Shown here one piece after another: positions 39,771 through 47,099 of a stretch of DNA of 64,000 bases; positions within the stretch are counted from its first letter, which is position 1, and each line of letters opens with the position of its first letter. Both the position numbers and the translations under genes were made by a program. Source of the stretch: Mesorhizobium sp. M4B.F.Ca.ET.058.02.1.1 (GTDB taxonomy: Bacteria; Pseudomonadota; Alphaproteobacteria; Rhizobiales; Rhizobiaceae); NCBI RefSeq assembly GCF_003952505.1, contig NZ_CP034450.1, forward strand, positions 2,728,001-2,792,000, written 5' to 3'. Under the pieces are notes generated by a model that made no database searches, was not told the DNA's origin, and worked only from the letters and a program-made list of their open reading frames with translations.

Positions 39771-42700
39771 TCAGCCGACCGACGCTGCTGGCAGATAGAT
39801 GCGATCGCCTGAAAAGATCACATCCGGGCTCATAATATGATCCATGTTGAGCACGACGGTCGCCGCCACGTCCGCAGAATGGCTCCTGGCGATCAGGCGA
39901 ATGCTGTCGCCGCTCTTCACCTCGACCCACTGATAGCCGCCCTTCTCCAGCGCTGGATTCGTGCGGCCCTTGGCGTTGCTGCTGCCATCGGGATGAACCT
40001 CGACATAGTCGCCGGAAACCCAGCCGCTATGCATTTTACCGTCCGGTCCGAAACCTTCGACAGGTATCCAGGCTTCTCCCGACGGATCGGTCGAAGGTTT
40101 CGCGGTCTGTTCGACGAACGTGCCGGGCTGCAGGACCGTGGCCACGTTCGAATTCCCGTCGGGCTCCGTCCGCAGATTCAGACCGTCATCCGCCGACACC
40201 ACGAGCTGCGGGAAGTCTTCGGGCGGGGTTTGCGGCTTCCCTGGAACATCGGAGGGATCATCGGGCTGCTGGGACGACGCATCGCCATTCTGCTTTTTCG
40301 GATCGGGTGGAGAGGTCGGCGCGCCCTCCCAAGGCTCCGCCAGCAAGGAATCCAGCGAGAAGAGAAGCATTCCAATGCCGAATGTGATGCCCAAAGTCCA
40401 CCGGTCCCATGAACCCCAACGTTTGTCGGACTTTTCCGCCGCCGCGATATCGGCATCGGTTCGCGGCACAGAACGGCGATTCATTCGGTCCGTCCTTATG
40501 GCCGACGCCCAGAATTCGGCGCAGCCGAACGTGAACAGGGTGCCCGCGACCGTGGCGATCGGCGCCGGCCAGGAGTGCAGCGTATAGACGGCACAGCCAA
40601 GCACATAGCCGGGTCCAGCCAGATGTTCGGCCACATTTCGGATCACCGGTCTGCCGGTGAACGACTGCAGCATCGACTTCGTGCCATAGACGACGTTGCC
40701 GAGCGAAAACGTGCTGTTGACGACAAGGTCCTTACCCTGGATCATCCCGGTCGCGGCACCTGGCGCCGCTGCAATGAATGTGGCCCCGCCGAGCGCGTTG
40801 AGGAATCGCCCGAACGGCTTGTGATTTGCGGTTGCGTTGGGGAAGATCGCCTGCGAGCCGAAAACGAAGCCTCGCACGCCAAATGCCACGGCTGCGGCAG
40901 TCGCGCTCCAGGTTGGCGGCAACGAACTCCACAACGCGTAGGAGGTGGTCGACATGCCGCCAAAGGTGGCGAGCGCCTGAGCGTTTTCGCGCATCCTCGC
41001 ATGGCTGAGGGCCAGGTCGACACTGGCAGCCTGATCCGGCGTCATCGCCTTCTTGTGGGTGGCACGGAAGGTCGTCAGTTGCAGCACGGAGAGGGCGTTC
41101 GTCTGATCCGTCGACATCCAGGCAAACTGCGTTGGCGTGAACTTGCGCAATTGGCCGGGGCCGAGCTCGCCAAGCTGCTTCGGCGTGAGGGCCGCTATCT
41201 GCTGCTTCGTCAGCGCCTCGATCTGATGAATCGTCAGGGCGCCAAGCTGCTCACGCGTAAGCGCCGAAATATGGTCCGGCGACAGCTGTGCCGTCGTCAC
41301 GGGATTGCGTGCCGCGACAAGGTCGGGATTCAACGCCGCGAACTGCGTGGCATCAAGATGGCCGAGTTGGACAGGTCTCATGGCGGCGAACTGCTCCGAC
41401 GTGAAGGCATTGCGCTGCTCGTCGCTGAGCCCGGCTATCTGGTCGGGCGTCAGCTTGCGCACTTGCTCGATGGTCAAGGCAGAAAGTTGCTCAGGTGAGA
41501 GGGCAGCGACCTGATCCGGCCGCAAGGCGCTGATGCGGCCAGGGGCAATAGCCTGCAATCTGCTTGGCCTGATCGCCTGCAGCTCTTCGGCGCTCACCGC
41601 CTGCAACTGCTTCGGCCGCAGCGCCGCAACCTGATCGAACGTCAGCTGCTGCTCGGGGCTCAGTGCGGCCACCTGTTCGGGCGTCAGCCTGGCGATGTGC
41701 TCCGGCTTGATTGCATGCAGTTGCGCGTCGGTCAGCCCGGAAATCTGATCGGCCGAAAGCGACCTGACCTCGGGCCCGGTCGGCGCGCGCACAGGTTCGG
41801 CAAATCCCGGCTCCACGGCGGAACTTACCGGAAGCTCGAGGCCGACGAACTTTCCGCTGGCGGGGTCGAAGACCGCCCTGCCGCGGTCAGGTGCTAGGGG
41901 CCATGCGGCACCTGCGGACGATGCTTCGGCGGAAGCGTTCAACACCTGCGGCGTTTCGCTGGCCAGAGGCGCCGCCTCATTGACCACGGCCTCGGTCACC
42001 GGCGTCTCCGACGGCGCGCTGATATCCCAGAATTCGTCGGCCGGCCGCAGGATTATCTGCGGGCGTTCGGGCGTCGACACGCCCGGAGCAACGGCATCCT
42101 CGTTGCGGGTGAACCCGCCGACGAAGTTGCCGTCAGGATCCATCATCCTCCATCCGTAGACCTCGTTCCACGGTATGCTGCCGTCGATCGCCGTCTCGTC
42201 GACGCCGGCCATCCTGTCGCCGACAGGCCGGCCCATCGCCTCGAACTCGGTCGGGACGTGGAGGCGTGGTCTGCTTGGATTCAGCGTGTAAAGATAGGTG
42301 TAGCCTTGCTGGCGCGCCGCCCGCGACTCTTCCGCGACGAAGGTCTTGGCCCCGGAGACCGACTGGCTCGTACCAACGAATCGGCCATGGGTGTTGCCCA
42401 TCACATAGTTGCTCAGCGCGATGCCTTGCGGATTGTCCACCCAGATTCCTGTCGGCGGCGGTGGCGAGAAGCCGCCCGCGTCCCTGATCTCGCTCGGCGA
42501 GCGCGTATCGGCGCGGAAAACATAGGGACCGACATTGCCGCGCGACGGGCGGCCGGCATTGCTTGCTTCCTCGGCCGCATTGGCAGGTTGATCGCCCTGT
42601 TCCGGCAGGCTTCCCGGCACATGGTCGTCGGAGGCGCCGCGTATCCAAGGCAGCACGACGGCTTCACCCGTGTCGGGGTCATAGACCAGTATGTGCGTCT

Positions 42701-45700
42701 TGTCCTGGACCTCCGGAGCATCGGCCGCGGCGCGGGGTCCGTCGGAAGGCGGCACATAAACCTGCTCCGGGCTCCTCGGCTCGGTGCCCAGCATTGCCGC
42801 GACGATCACCTCGCCATTCCTGTCCTGGAGACGGATGGTTCGGCCCACGCCGACCTGGTTCGACGCCGGTTGAGATTGCGGTGTTGCCGTGGCGGGCTTG
42901 CTGTGTCCAAAGATGTTGCCGATAATTCGCGCGTCATCGAGCGCCTGCTGCAACTCCGCGGAAGGCGGCGCATCGAGGAACACCCAGCGCGGCTGATAGG
43001 CCGGGTTCTCGTTGCGCAGCGCAACGTCCTTGTTGATCTGCTCCTGCAGTTTTGGCGTCAGCGGTACTTCACGCATCTGGGCGACACCGTTTATGGTCGT
43101 CCAGCGATGGTAGGTCTTGACCTCGATGGCCTCGATCACGTCCGGGCTCTTGAAGACAGGCGAATCCACGTAGCGCCCGCCCTCGCCGAAGACGGGATGC
43201 GGGCCGTCCGGATTGGCCGCGACCGGGAAATGCGCCTCTCCAAGCGATCCGTTGAGTTCGCGTGTGTAAGTCTCGCCGGCCTTCCATTTTTCAGGCTGCC
43301 GCATGTTGCGGACCTGCTGCAGCGAATGGGTCGTTGGCGGCGCTGCTTCGATTGCCTTCCTGGCCGGCATTGCCTGCGGCGGCACGGTTTCTCCCTCCGG
43401 CCGTCCCTGGCTGCCCGGGACGTGGTCCTGCGAGCCGCCGCGCACCCATGGCAGGACGTACGCTTCGCCCGTCTCCGGGTCCCGATACAGAATATGCGAC
43501 TTGTCCATCAGCTCCGGTTCGTCGCCGCGCGCCTTTGGTCCGTCGGCCGGCGGCACATAAACCCGCTCCGGACTGGCCGGCCCGGTGCCCAGCACTGTGG
43601 CGGCGATCACATTGCCGCTCTCGTCCTGAAGCTGCAGGGTTCTTGGCGGGCGTTTACCGGCCGACGCAGCGTTGGCGGCGCCAGCGGCCGCGTCTTGCCC
43701 AGGCGCAGGGTTGCCTGCCGGCGGTGCTGGCCGTCGAAACAAAAGAGGCCGGTCTGAAGGCGAAGGAGCAACTCCTTGCCTTTGATACCAGCGCGCAAGC
43801 GGCTGTTGCTGGTCGGATGGCGCCAGATAGACAAATTCCGGCGGCGGCATCTCAATTGGTTTTGCCTGTGTCTCGAGGAAGTCTCGGACGGCGCTCATCG
43901 CGCCAGGCGGAATGAAAGCTTCATCCTCAAGCGACAGCAACGTGGATTGGCGGAACGCCTCAATATCGGCCTTCTGACTGGGTGTCGCCGTCGTTTCGAG
44001 TTCATCCAGCCATTTTGCGAACGACGCCCGGCCGCCTCTCGGAAATGCGATACCTCCTCCCATGTCAGCTCGCTGGTCGAGCTCATGCAGCCAGCGCGGA
44101 ACCGCTATTTCCACAGGCAGTGTGTCGCCAAAGGTAAATCCACGTCTAACGAAATCGGCTTTCGCGACGATCGGGGCGACCTCAGGCAAATTCGTTCGAT
44201 AAAAGAACCTGATCTCGCCTGTGAAGGCCAATGGCAATTGCAGGAACGGGACCGAGGGCACGCGGAATTTGAGGGCTGGGCTCCGTACCGCAAGCGTGAC
44301 GTCTAGTGTCGAGGCGACAGCCTCGCGCTTGCCAAAAAGGTTGACGTAGATCGGACCGTCCGAGCGAACGTAATGATTGTAGGGCGCAGGCAATTTGCGC
44401 AGGATGATGCGATCGGGACTTGGCAGGAATTTGTGGAATGCCTCGTTGACGATGACCTCGAGCCGGCTTGCGCCGGGATTCCAGACGCGTCGACTTTTTC
44501 CCGTGAGATCGACAATTGTCTCTCCCAGTGCCAATCCGGGAACAGCAGATTGCCGCATCCCGCTTTCTGAGCCAGGAATGAACAACATCGATTTCTGAGC
44601 ATCGATTTCTCCCGACGCCACCAGTTCCCGGATGGTGCTCATGTCAGGATTGTCGGCAAGAGCCTGCGCCGTGTTTTTGTCTTTCACCACGAATTGGGCC
44701 CTCAACCGGAGGCGGTCAAGTACTCCCCTGTTTGCGTCGACGAAATCTGAATTGACGATGGTTCCCTTGGGCAATGTTGCGTTCATCGCCACTTCGTATC
44801 GCTTCTCGACGCTCAGCAAACTCGTCAGATAATACTTGTCTTCGAGATAAACCTTCCGATACGGAACATCGCCATCGAACTCAGAGAATTCGGTCTTGCC
44901 GTCCGCCATTTGACGGAAGAAGTCGCTTTCACCGTTCCTCAAAGTTGCCGACTTTGAGCGAAGGGCGAGGCTGAATGTGAGCTCCAGGGCCCAACCCTTA
45001 TTCCCTGCCTGACCCTCGACACGGGCAGAACGCGGCATAACCGTGAAGACAGAATCCGGGGCGTCGCCGAACAGCCCCTGACGGGCCGCGTTGAGAAGAT
45101 CCTCCCCTTTGAATTGAAAGGCGGTCTGGCGCTGAACTTTGAGACCGAGTTGTGCGAGCGTGATATTGCGATGCTCGTTCGGGCGAATGGAGATCCCTAG
45201 TTCCTTGCCGAGTGTGTAGCGTACCGGTTCGAGCGACCCGTATTTGACGCTGTCGGCAAATGACTGCCAAAGGGCACGATAGCCGCTGCGTGTTCCGAAC
45301 CCCACCATGTATGACCGCCAGGTCGGCGATCCTAGCTGAAGTGCCTCGGGCACACCCGGGATCGAATGGACAGCCAGGTTTAGCGGATCGGAATTGAAGC
45401 GGACGCGACCGAGCGCCGATATCCTGAAGTCTGGCCAGTTCTTCTGTTTGGCCGGCTCGACCCCTGCCGGTGGGTTGGCGCCAGCGGCTGCGCTTTCGTC
45501 CACCTCTCTCCGCAGCGTTTGTGGAATGCCATCCGGACCATAGCGCTCGGCCAGCTCACGGCTGGAATAGTAGCCTTGCTCCCGCTCGTAACGGGCCACG
45601 AGCTGCTCGGTGGTCAAGCCGTCGAGATAGGCCGAGGGCGTCGTCGGATCCTTGCCGGTGGTGTAGACATACCCGCTCGTGTCGCGTTCAGGTGTGCCGG

Positions 45701-47099
45701 TGAACCTGCGTGTCTCCGGGTCCCATACAAGATGCAGGGCGCCGTCCGTCACGATCGGCTTGTTCGGCACGATGATAGGATCGCCGCCAGCGGGGATGGA
45801 TGAGCTTCGCACGGCCGAGCCGTCCGGATCGCGGCCCGGCAGCATGGTCGGGTCATCGGCGCCTGGCTCATGCAACACGATCGGCTGCGACAGCTGGCCG
45901 TCGCCTGATAGATCATTCCTGTCGCCTGCGGGTGGCGGCGGGTTCTGGCCCTCTGATTCGCCGGCCGGCAGCGCGCGCTGGCCGGTTGGATTTCCGGCGT
46001 CCGCCGTGTTACCGAAACCATATCCCTGCTGGTCGCTGGTTTCGCCGATCACCTCGCCCTGGATAACGATCTCATTCGGGTCCGGCATGACGTGTTCGCC
46101 GGTGGGCCTGTAGACACCGTCCGGGCCCATCGCGTAGACGGCCCGCGGTCGCGGTCCCGAATCCGCTCCGCCAGGCGGTGGGGAGCCTGGCGGCGGAGAC
46201 CCCGGCGGTGGAGTCCCGTCGCCGCCCCGAGGGCCGGCCGCTCCAGGCATATTGTACAGCAGCGAGCGGCCGCCCAGGCCGGTGCCGACCGCACCCGTAC
46301 CGATGCCCATGATGGCGTTCGCAAGTTCGGCAAAGGACATTTCGCCGCCATGCTCGGCCAGATCCTCCGCCGATCTGGCAAGCACCGGAACACCCGTGAC
46401 AACGCCGCCGACATCAAGGCCCCAGGCTGTGGTGGTCAGCTTGCTGCCGCTTTGCAGATAGTTCGCTGCCTGTTCGGCATATGAGGATTGCGTTACGTTT
46501 ACGCGGAATTTGCCAATGCCCCAGCTGGCGTCGCTCATCCGCGCCATCCCGAAACCGCCAGCGAAAGCCTCGGACGTGGACAAGCCGGCCCTTGCCAGGC
46601 CGAACGTGCGCAGGGCACCGGCGCCTACCGGCAGGAACGCAGTCACGCCGGTCGCGATATTCCAGGCCGACTGGCTATCGAAGTCGCCGCCCTGAAGCAG
46701 GTGCTCACCTTCCTTGTACAGAGTCTTGCCGCCAAGAGCGGCACCGGAGGTGATCGCGATGGGAATGGCCCATTGACCGCCTGGAACGAACGAGACGATG
46801 GTGGCGGCGCCGGCCACGATGCCAAGACCGATGTCGGTGGCCTTGTCCCAGAAATCCACCTTGCGCGCGTCGGCGACCTCCAGTTCGTCGAGTGAGAATC
46901 CGTCGGCGCCGAGTCTCATGTCGCCGCCCCTGGCCAGGATCAGCTTGCCCTTCTCGCTGAAGATGCGGTTCTCGTGCTGGAATTCGTCGAAACTGCCGTA
47001 GTATTTGCCGGAGCTGTCGACATAGCCGACGTCTTTTCCATCGCTCCTGATCGCGAATAATGCTGTCGACGATTCCATCCCGCCATCAAGCGAGAACAT
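39771..47099 (-). CDS. Giant T3SS-locus toxin-like protein, downstream segment (REase-like, ART, octad repeats, SH3, LysM)
   Basis: This 2442-aa open frame is most likely the continuation of the gene that begins at 50815 (see 47165). From its start: a hydrophobic, glycine-rich region (residues 90-270); a proline-rich spacer; a long unrecognised region (570-1120); linker copy 1; a candidate PD-(D/E)xK nuclease fold with GRYVDSPVF and AIEVKTYHRW (about 1280-1395); linker copy 2; an ADP-ribosyltransferase-like domain (about 1525-1660) with VFRADTRSPSEIRDAGGF, GTSQSVSGAK and IPWNEVYGW; about 30 octapeptide repeats (1775-2020); hydrophobic segments; an SH3 domain (NLRTEPDG, GWVSGDYVEV); and a C-terminal LysM (VKSGDSIRLIARSHSADV). 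No good ribosome site precedes ATG 47099. It may be a secreted effector or polymorphic toxin. Confidence 0.8.
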   Translation of the reverse strand: MFSLDGGMESSTALFAIRSDGKDVGYVDSSGKYYGSFDEFQHENRIFSEKGKLILARGGDMRLGADGFSLDELEVADARKVDFWDKATDIGLGIVAGAATIVSFVPGGQWAIPIAITSGAALGGKTLYKEGEHLLQGGDFDSQSAWNIATGVTAFLPVGAGALRTFGLARAGLSTSEAFAGGFGMARMSDASWGIGKFRVNVTQSSYAEQAANYLQSGSKLTTTAWGLDVGGVVTGVPVLARSAEDLAEHGGEMSFAELANAIMGIGTGAVGTGLGGRSLLYNMPGAAGPRGGDGTPPPGSPPPGSPPPGGADSGPRPRAVYAMGPDGVYRPTGEHVMPDPNEIVIQGEVIGETSDQQGYGFGNTADAGNPTGQRALPAGESEGQNPPPPAGDRNDLSGDGQLSQPIVLHEPGADDPTMLPGRDPDGSAVRSSSIPAGGDPIIVPNKPIVTDGALHLVWDPETRRFTGTPERDTSGYVYTTGKDPTTPSAYLDGLTTEQLVARYEREQGYYSSRELAERYGPDGIPQTLRREVDESAAAGANPPAGVEPAKQKNWPDFRISALGRVRFNSDPLNLAVHSIPGVPEALQLGSPTWRSYMVGFGTRSGYRALWQSFADSVKYGSLEPVRYTLGKELGISIRPNEHRNITLAQLGLKVQRQTAFQFKGEDLLNAARQGLFGDAPDSVFTVMPRSARVEGQAGNKGWALELTFSLALRSKSATLRNGESDFFRQMADGKTEFSEFDGDVPYRKVYLEDKYYLTSLLSVEKRYEVAMNATLPKGTIVNSDFVDANRGVLDRLRLRAQFVVKDKNTAQALADNPDMSTIRELVASGEIDAQKSMLFIPGSESGMRQSAVPGLALGETIVDLTGKSRRVWNPGASRLEVIVNEAFHKFLPSPDRIILRKLPAPYNHYVRSDGPIYVNLFGKREAVASTLDVTLAVRSPALKFRVPSVPFLQLPLAFTGEIRFFYRTNLPEVAPIVAKADFVRRGFTFGDTLPVEIAVPRWLHELDQRADMGGGIAFPRGGRASFAKWLDELETTATPSQKADIEAFRQSTLLSLEDEAFIPPGAMSAVRDFLETQAKPIEMPPPEFVYLAPSDQQQPLARWYQRQGVAPSPSDRPLLFRRPAPPAGNPAPGQDAAAGAANAASAGKRPPRTLQLQDESGNVIAATVLGTGPASPERVYVPPADGPKARGDEPELMDKSHILYRDPETGEAYVLPWVRGGSQDHVPGSQGRPEGETVPPQAMPARKAIEAAPPTTHSLQQVRNMRQPEKWKAGETYTRELNGSLGEAHFPVAANPDGPHPVFGEGGRYVDSPVFKSPDVIEAIEVKTYHRWTTINGVAQMREVPLTPKLQEQINKDVALRNENPAYQPRWVFLDAPPSAELQQALDDARIIGNIFGHSKPATATPQSQPASNQVGVGRTIRLQDRNGEVIVAAMLGTEPRSPEQVYVPPSDGPRAAADAPEVQDKTHILVYDPDTGEAVVLPWIRGASDDHVPGSLPEQGDQPANAAEEASNAGRPSRGNVGPYVFRADTRSPSEIRDAGGFSPPPPTGIWVDNPQGIALSNYVMGNTHGRFVGTSQSVSGAKTFVAEESRAARQQGYTYLYTLNPSRPRLHVPTEFEAMGRPVGDRMAGVDETAIDGSIPWNEVYGWRMMDPDGNFVGGFTRNEDAVAPGVSTPERPQIILRPADEFWDISAPSETPVTEAVVNEAAPLASETPQVLNASAEASSAGAAWPLAPDRGRAVFDPASGKFVGLELPVSSAVEPGFAEPVRAPTGPEVRSLSADQISGLTDAQLHAIKPEHIARLTPEQVAALSPEQQLTFDQVAALRPKQLQAVSAEELQAIRPSRLQAIAPGRISALRPDQVAALSPEQLSALTIEQVRKLTPDQIAGLSDEQRNAFTSEQFAAMRPVQLGHLDATQFAALNPDLVAARNPVTTAQLSPDHISALTREQLGALTIHQIEALTKQQIAALTPKQLGELGPGQLRKFTPTQFAWMSTDQTNALSVLQLTTFRATHKKAMTPDQAASVDLALSHARMRENAQALATFGGMSTTSYALWSSLPPTWSATAAAVAFGVRGFVFGSQAIFPNATANHKPFGRFLNALGGATFIAAAPGAATGMIQGKDLVVNSTFSLGNVVYGTKSMLQSFTGRPVIRNVAEHLAGPGYVLGCAVYTLHSWPAPIATVAGTLFTFGCAEFWASAIRTDRMNRRSVPRTDADIAAAEKSDKRWGSWDRWTLGITFGIGMLLFSLDSLLAEPWEGAPTSPPDPKKQNGDASSQQPDDPSDVPGKPQTPPEDFPQLVVSADDGLNLRTEPDGNSNVATVLQPGTFVEQTAKPSTDPSGEAWIPVEGFGPDGKMHSGWVSGDYVEVHPDGSSNAKGRTNPALEKGGYQWVEVKSGDSIRLIARSHSADVAATVVLNMDHIMSPDVIFSGDRIYLPAASVG
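41030..41775 (-). repeat. About 30 tandem octapeptide-coding repeats
   Basis: The translated units follow L-(T/S/R)-P-(E/D)-Q-(L/I/V)-x-A, for example LTPEQVAA, LRPDQVAA, LSPEQLSA and LTPKQLGE. The register is kept with only one visible 2-residue slip (LSPEQQ). Similar LTxxQxxA octads are found in large surface or secreted proteins of other proteobacteria, where they probably form an extended helical solenoid. They separate the ADP-ribosyltransferase-like domain from the C-terminal membrane/SH3/LysM part. Confidence 0.85.
42120..42525 (-). other. ADP-ribosyltransferase-like (cholera/pertussis toxin type) domain
   Basis: The segment begins YVFRADTRSPSEIRDAGGFS, matching the R-x-D start of heat-labile enterotoxin, cholera and pertussis catalytic subunits. 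GTSQSVSGAKTF corresponds to the STS strand. IPWNEVYGWRMM matches the toxin signature IPYSQIYGW. The catalytic Glu seven residues before that Ile is present (VDETAIDGSIP); the residue two before it is Val where cholera toxin has the first Glu of ExE. Predicted activity is transfer of ADP-ribose from NAD to a host or competitor protein. Confidence 0.75.
42606..42843 (-). repeat. Linker module copy 2 (precedes the ART-like domain)
   Basis: About 79 codons reading RTIRLQDRNGEVIVAAMLGT through DKTHILVYDPDTGEAVVLPW to DDHVPGSLP. It is roughly 60 percent identical by eye to copy 1 at 43410-43644. Each copy ends just before an enzymatic-looking domain, so the unit may be a processing or translocation linker duplicated together with effector domains. 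Confidence 0.75.
42920..43270 (-). other. Candidate PD-(D/E)xK nuclease-fold toxin domain
   Basis: This region reads GSLGEAHFPVAANPDGPHPV, then GRYVDSPVF, then IEAIEVKTYHRW, then QINKDVALR and PRWVFLDAPPSAELQQALDD. An acidic helix, Asp, then E-x-K with a following basic/glutamine helix is the arrangement of restriction-endonuclease-fold toxins. It has no other recognised match. The call is from motif order only. Confidence 0.5.
43410..43644 (-). repeat. Linker module copy 1 (precedes the nuclease-like domain)
   Basis: About 78 codons reading RTLQLQDESGNVIAATVLGT through YRDPETGEAYVLPWVRGGSQDHVPGSQG. It is the partner of copy 2 at 42606-42843. Shared features are the RT-(L/I)-x-LQD start, VYVPPxDGP, the DP(E/D)TGEA turn, VLPW(V/I)RG and DHVPGS end. 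Confidence 0.75.

Noticed and set aside
47064..47099. Independent start for the 2442-codon frame at ATG 47099
   Set aside because: No ribosome site at a sensible distance, and the frame encodes coherent sequence upstream of the ATG, so a frameshifted single gene is more likely.
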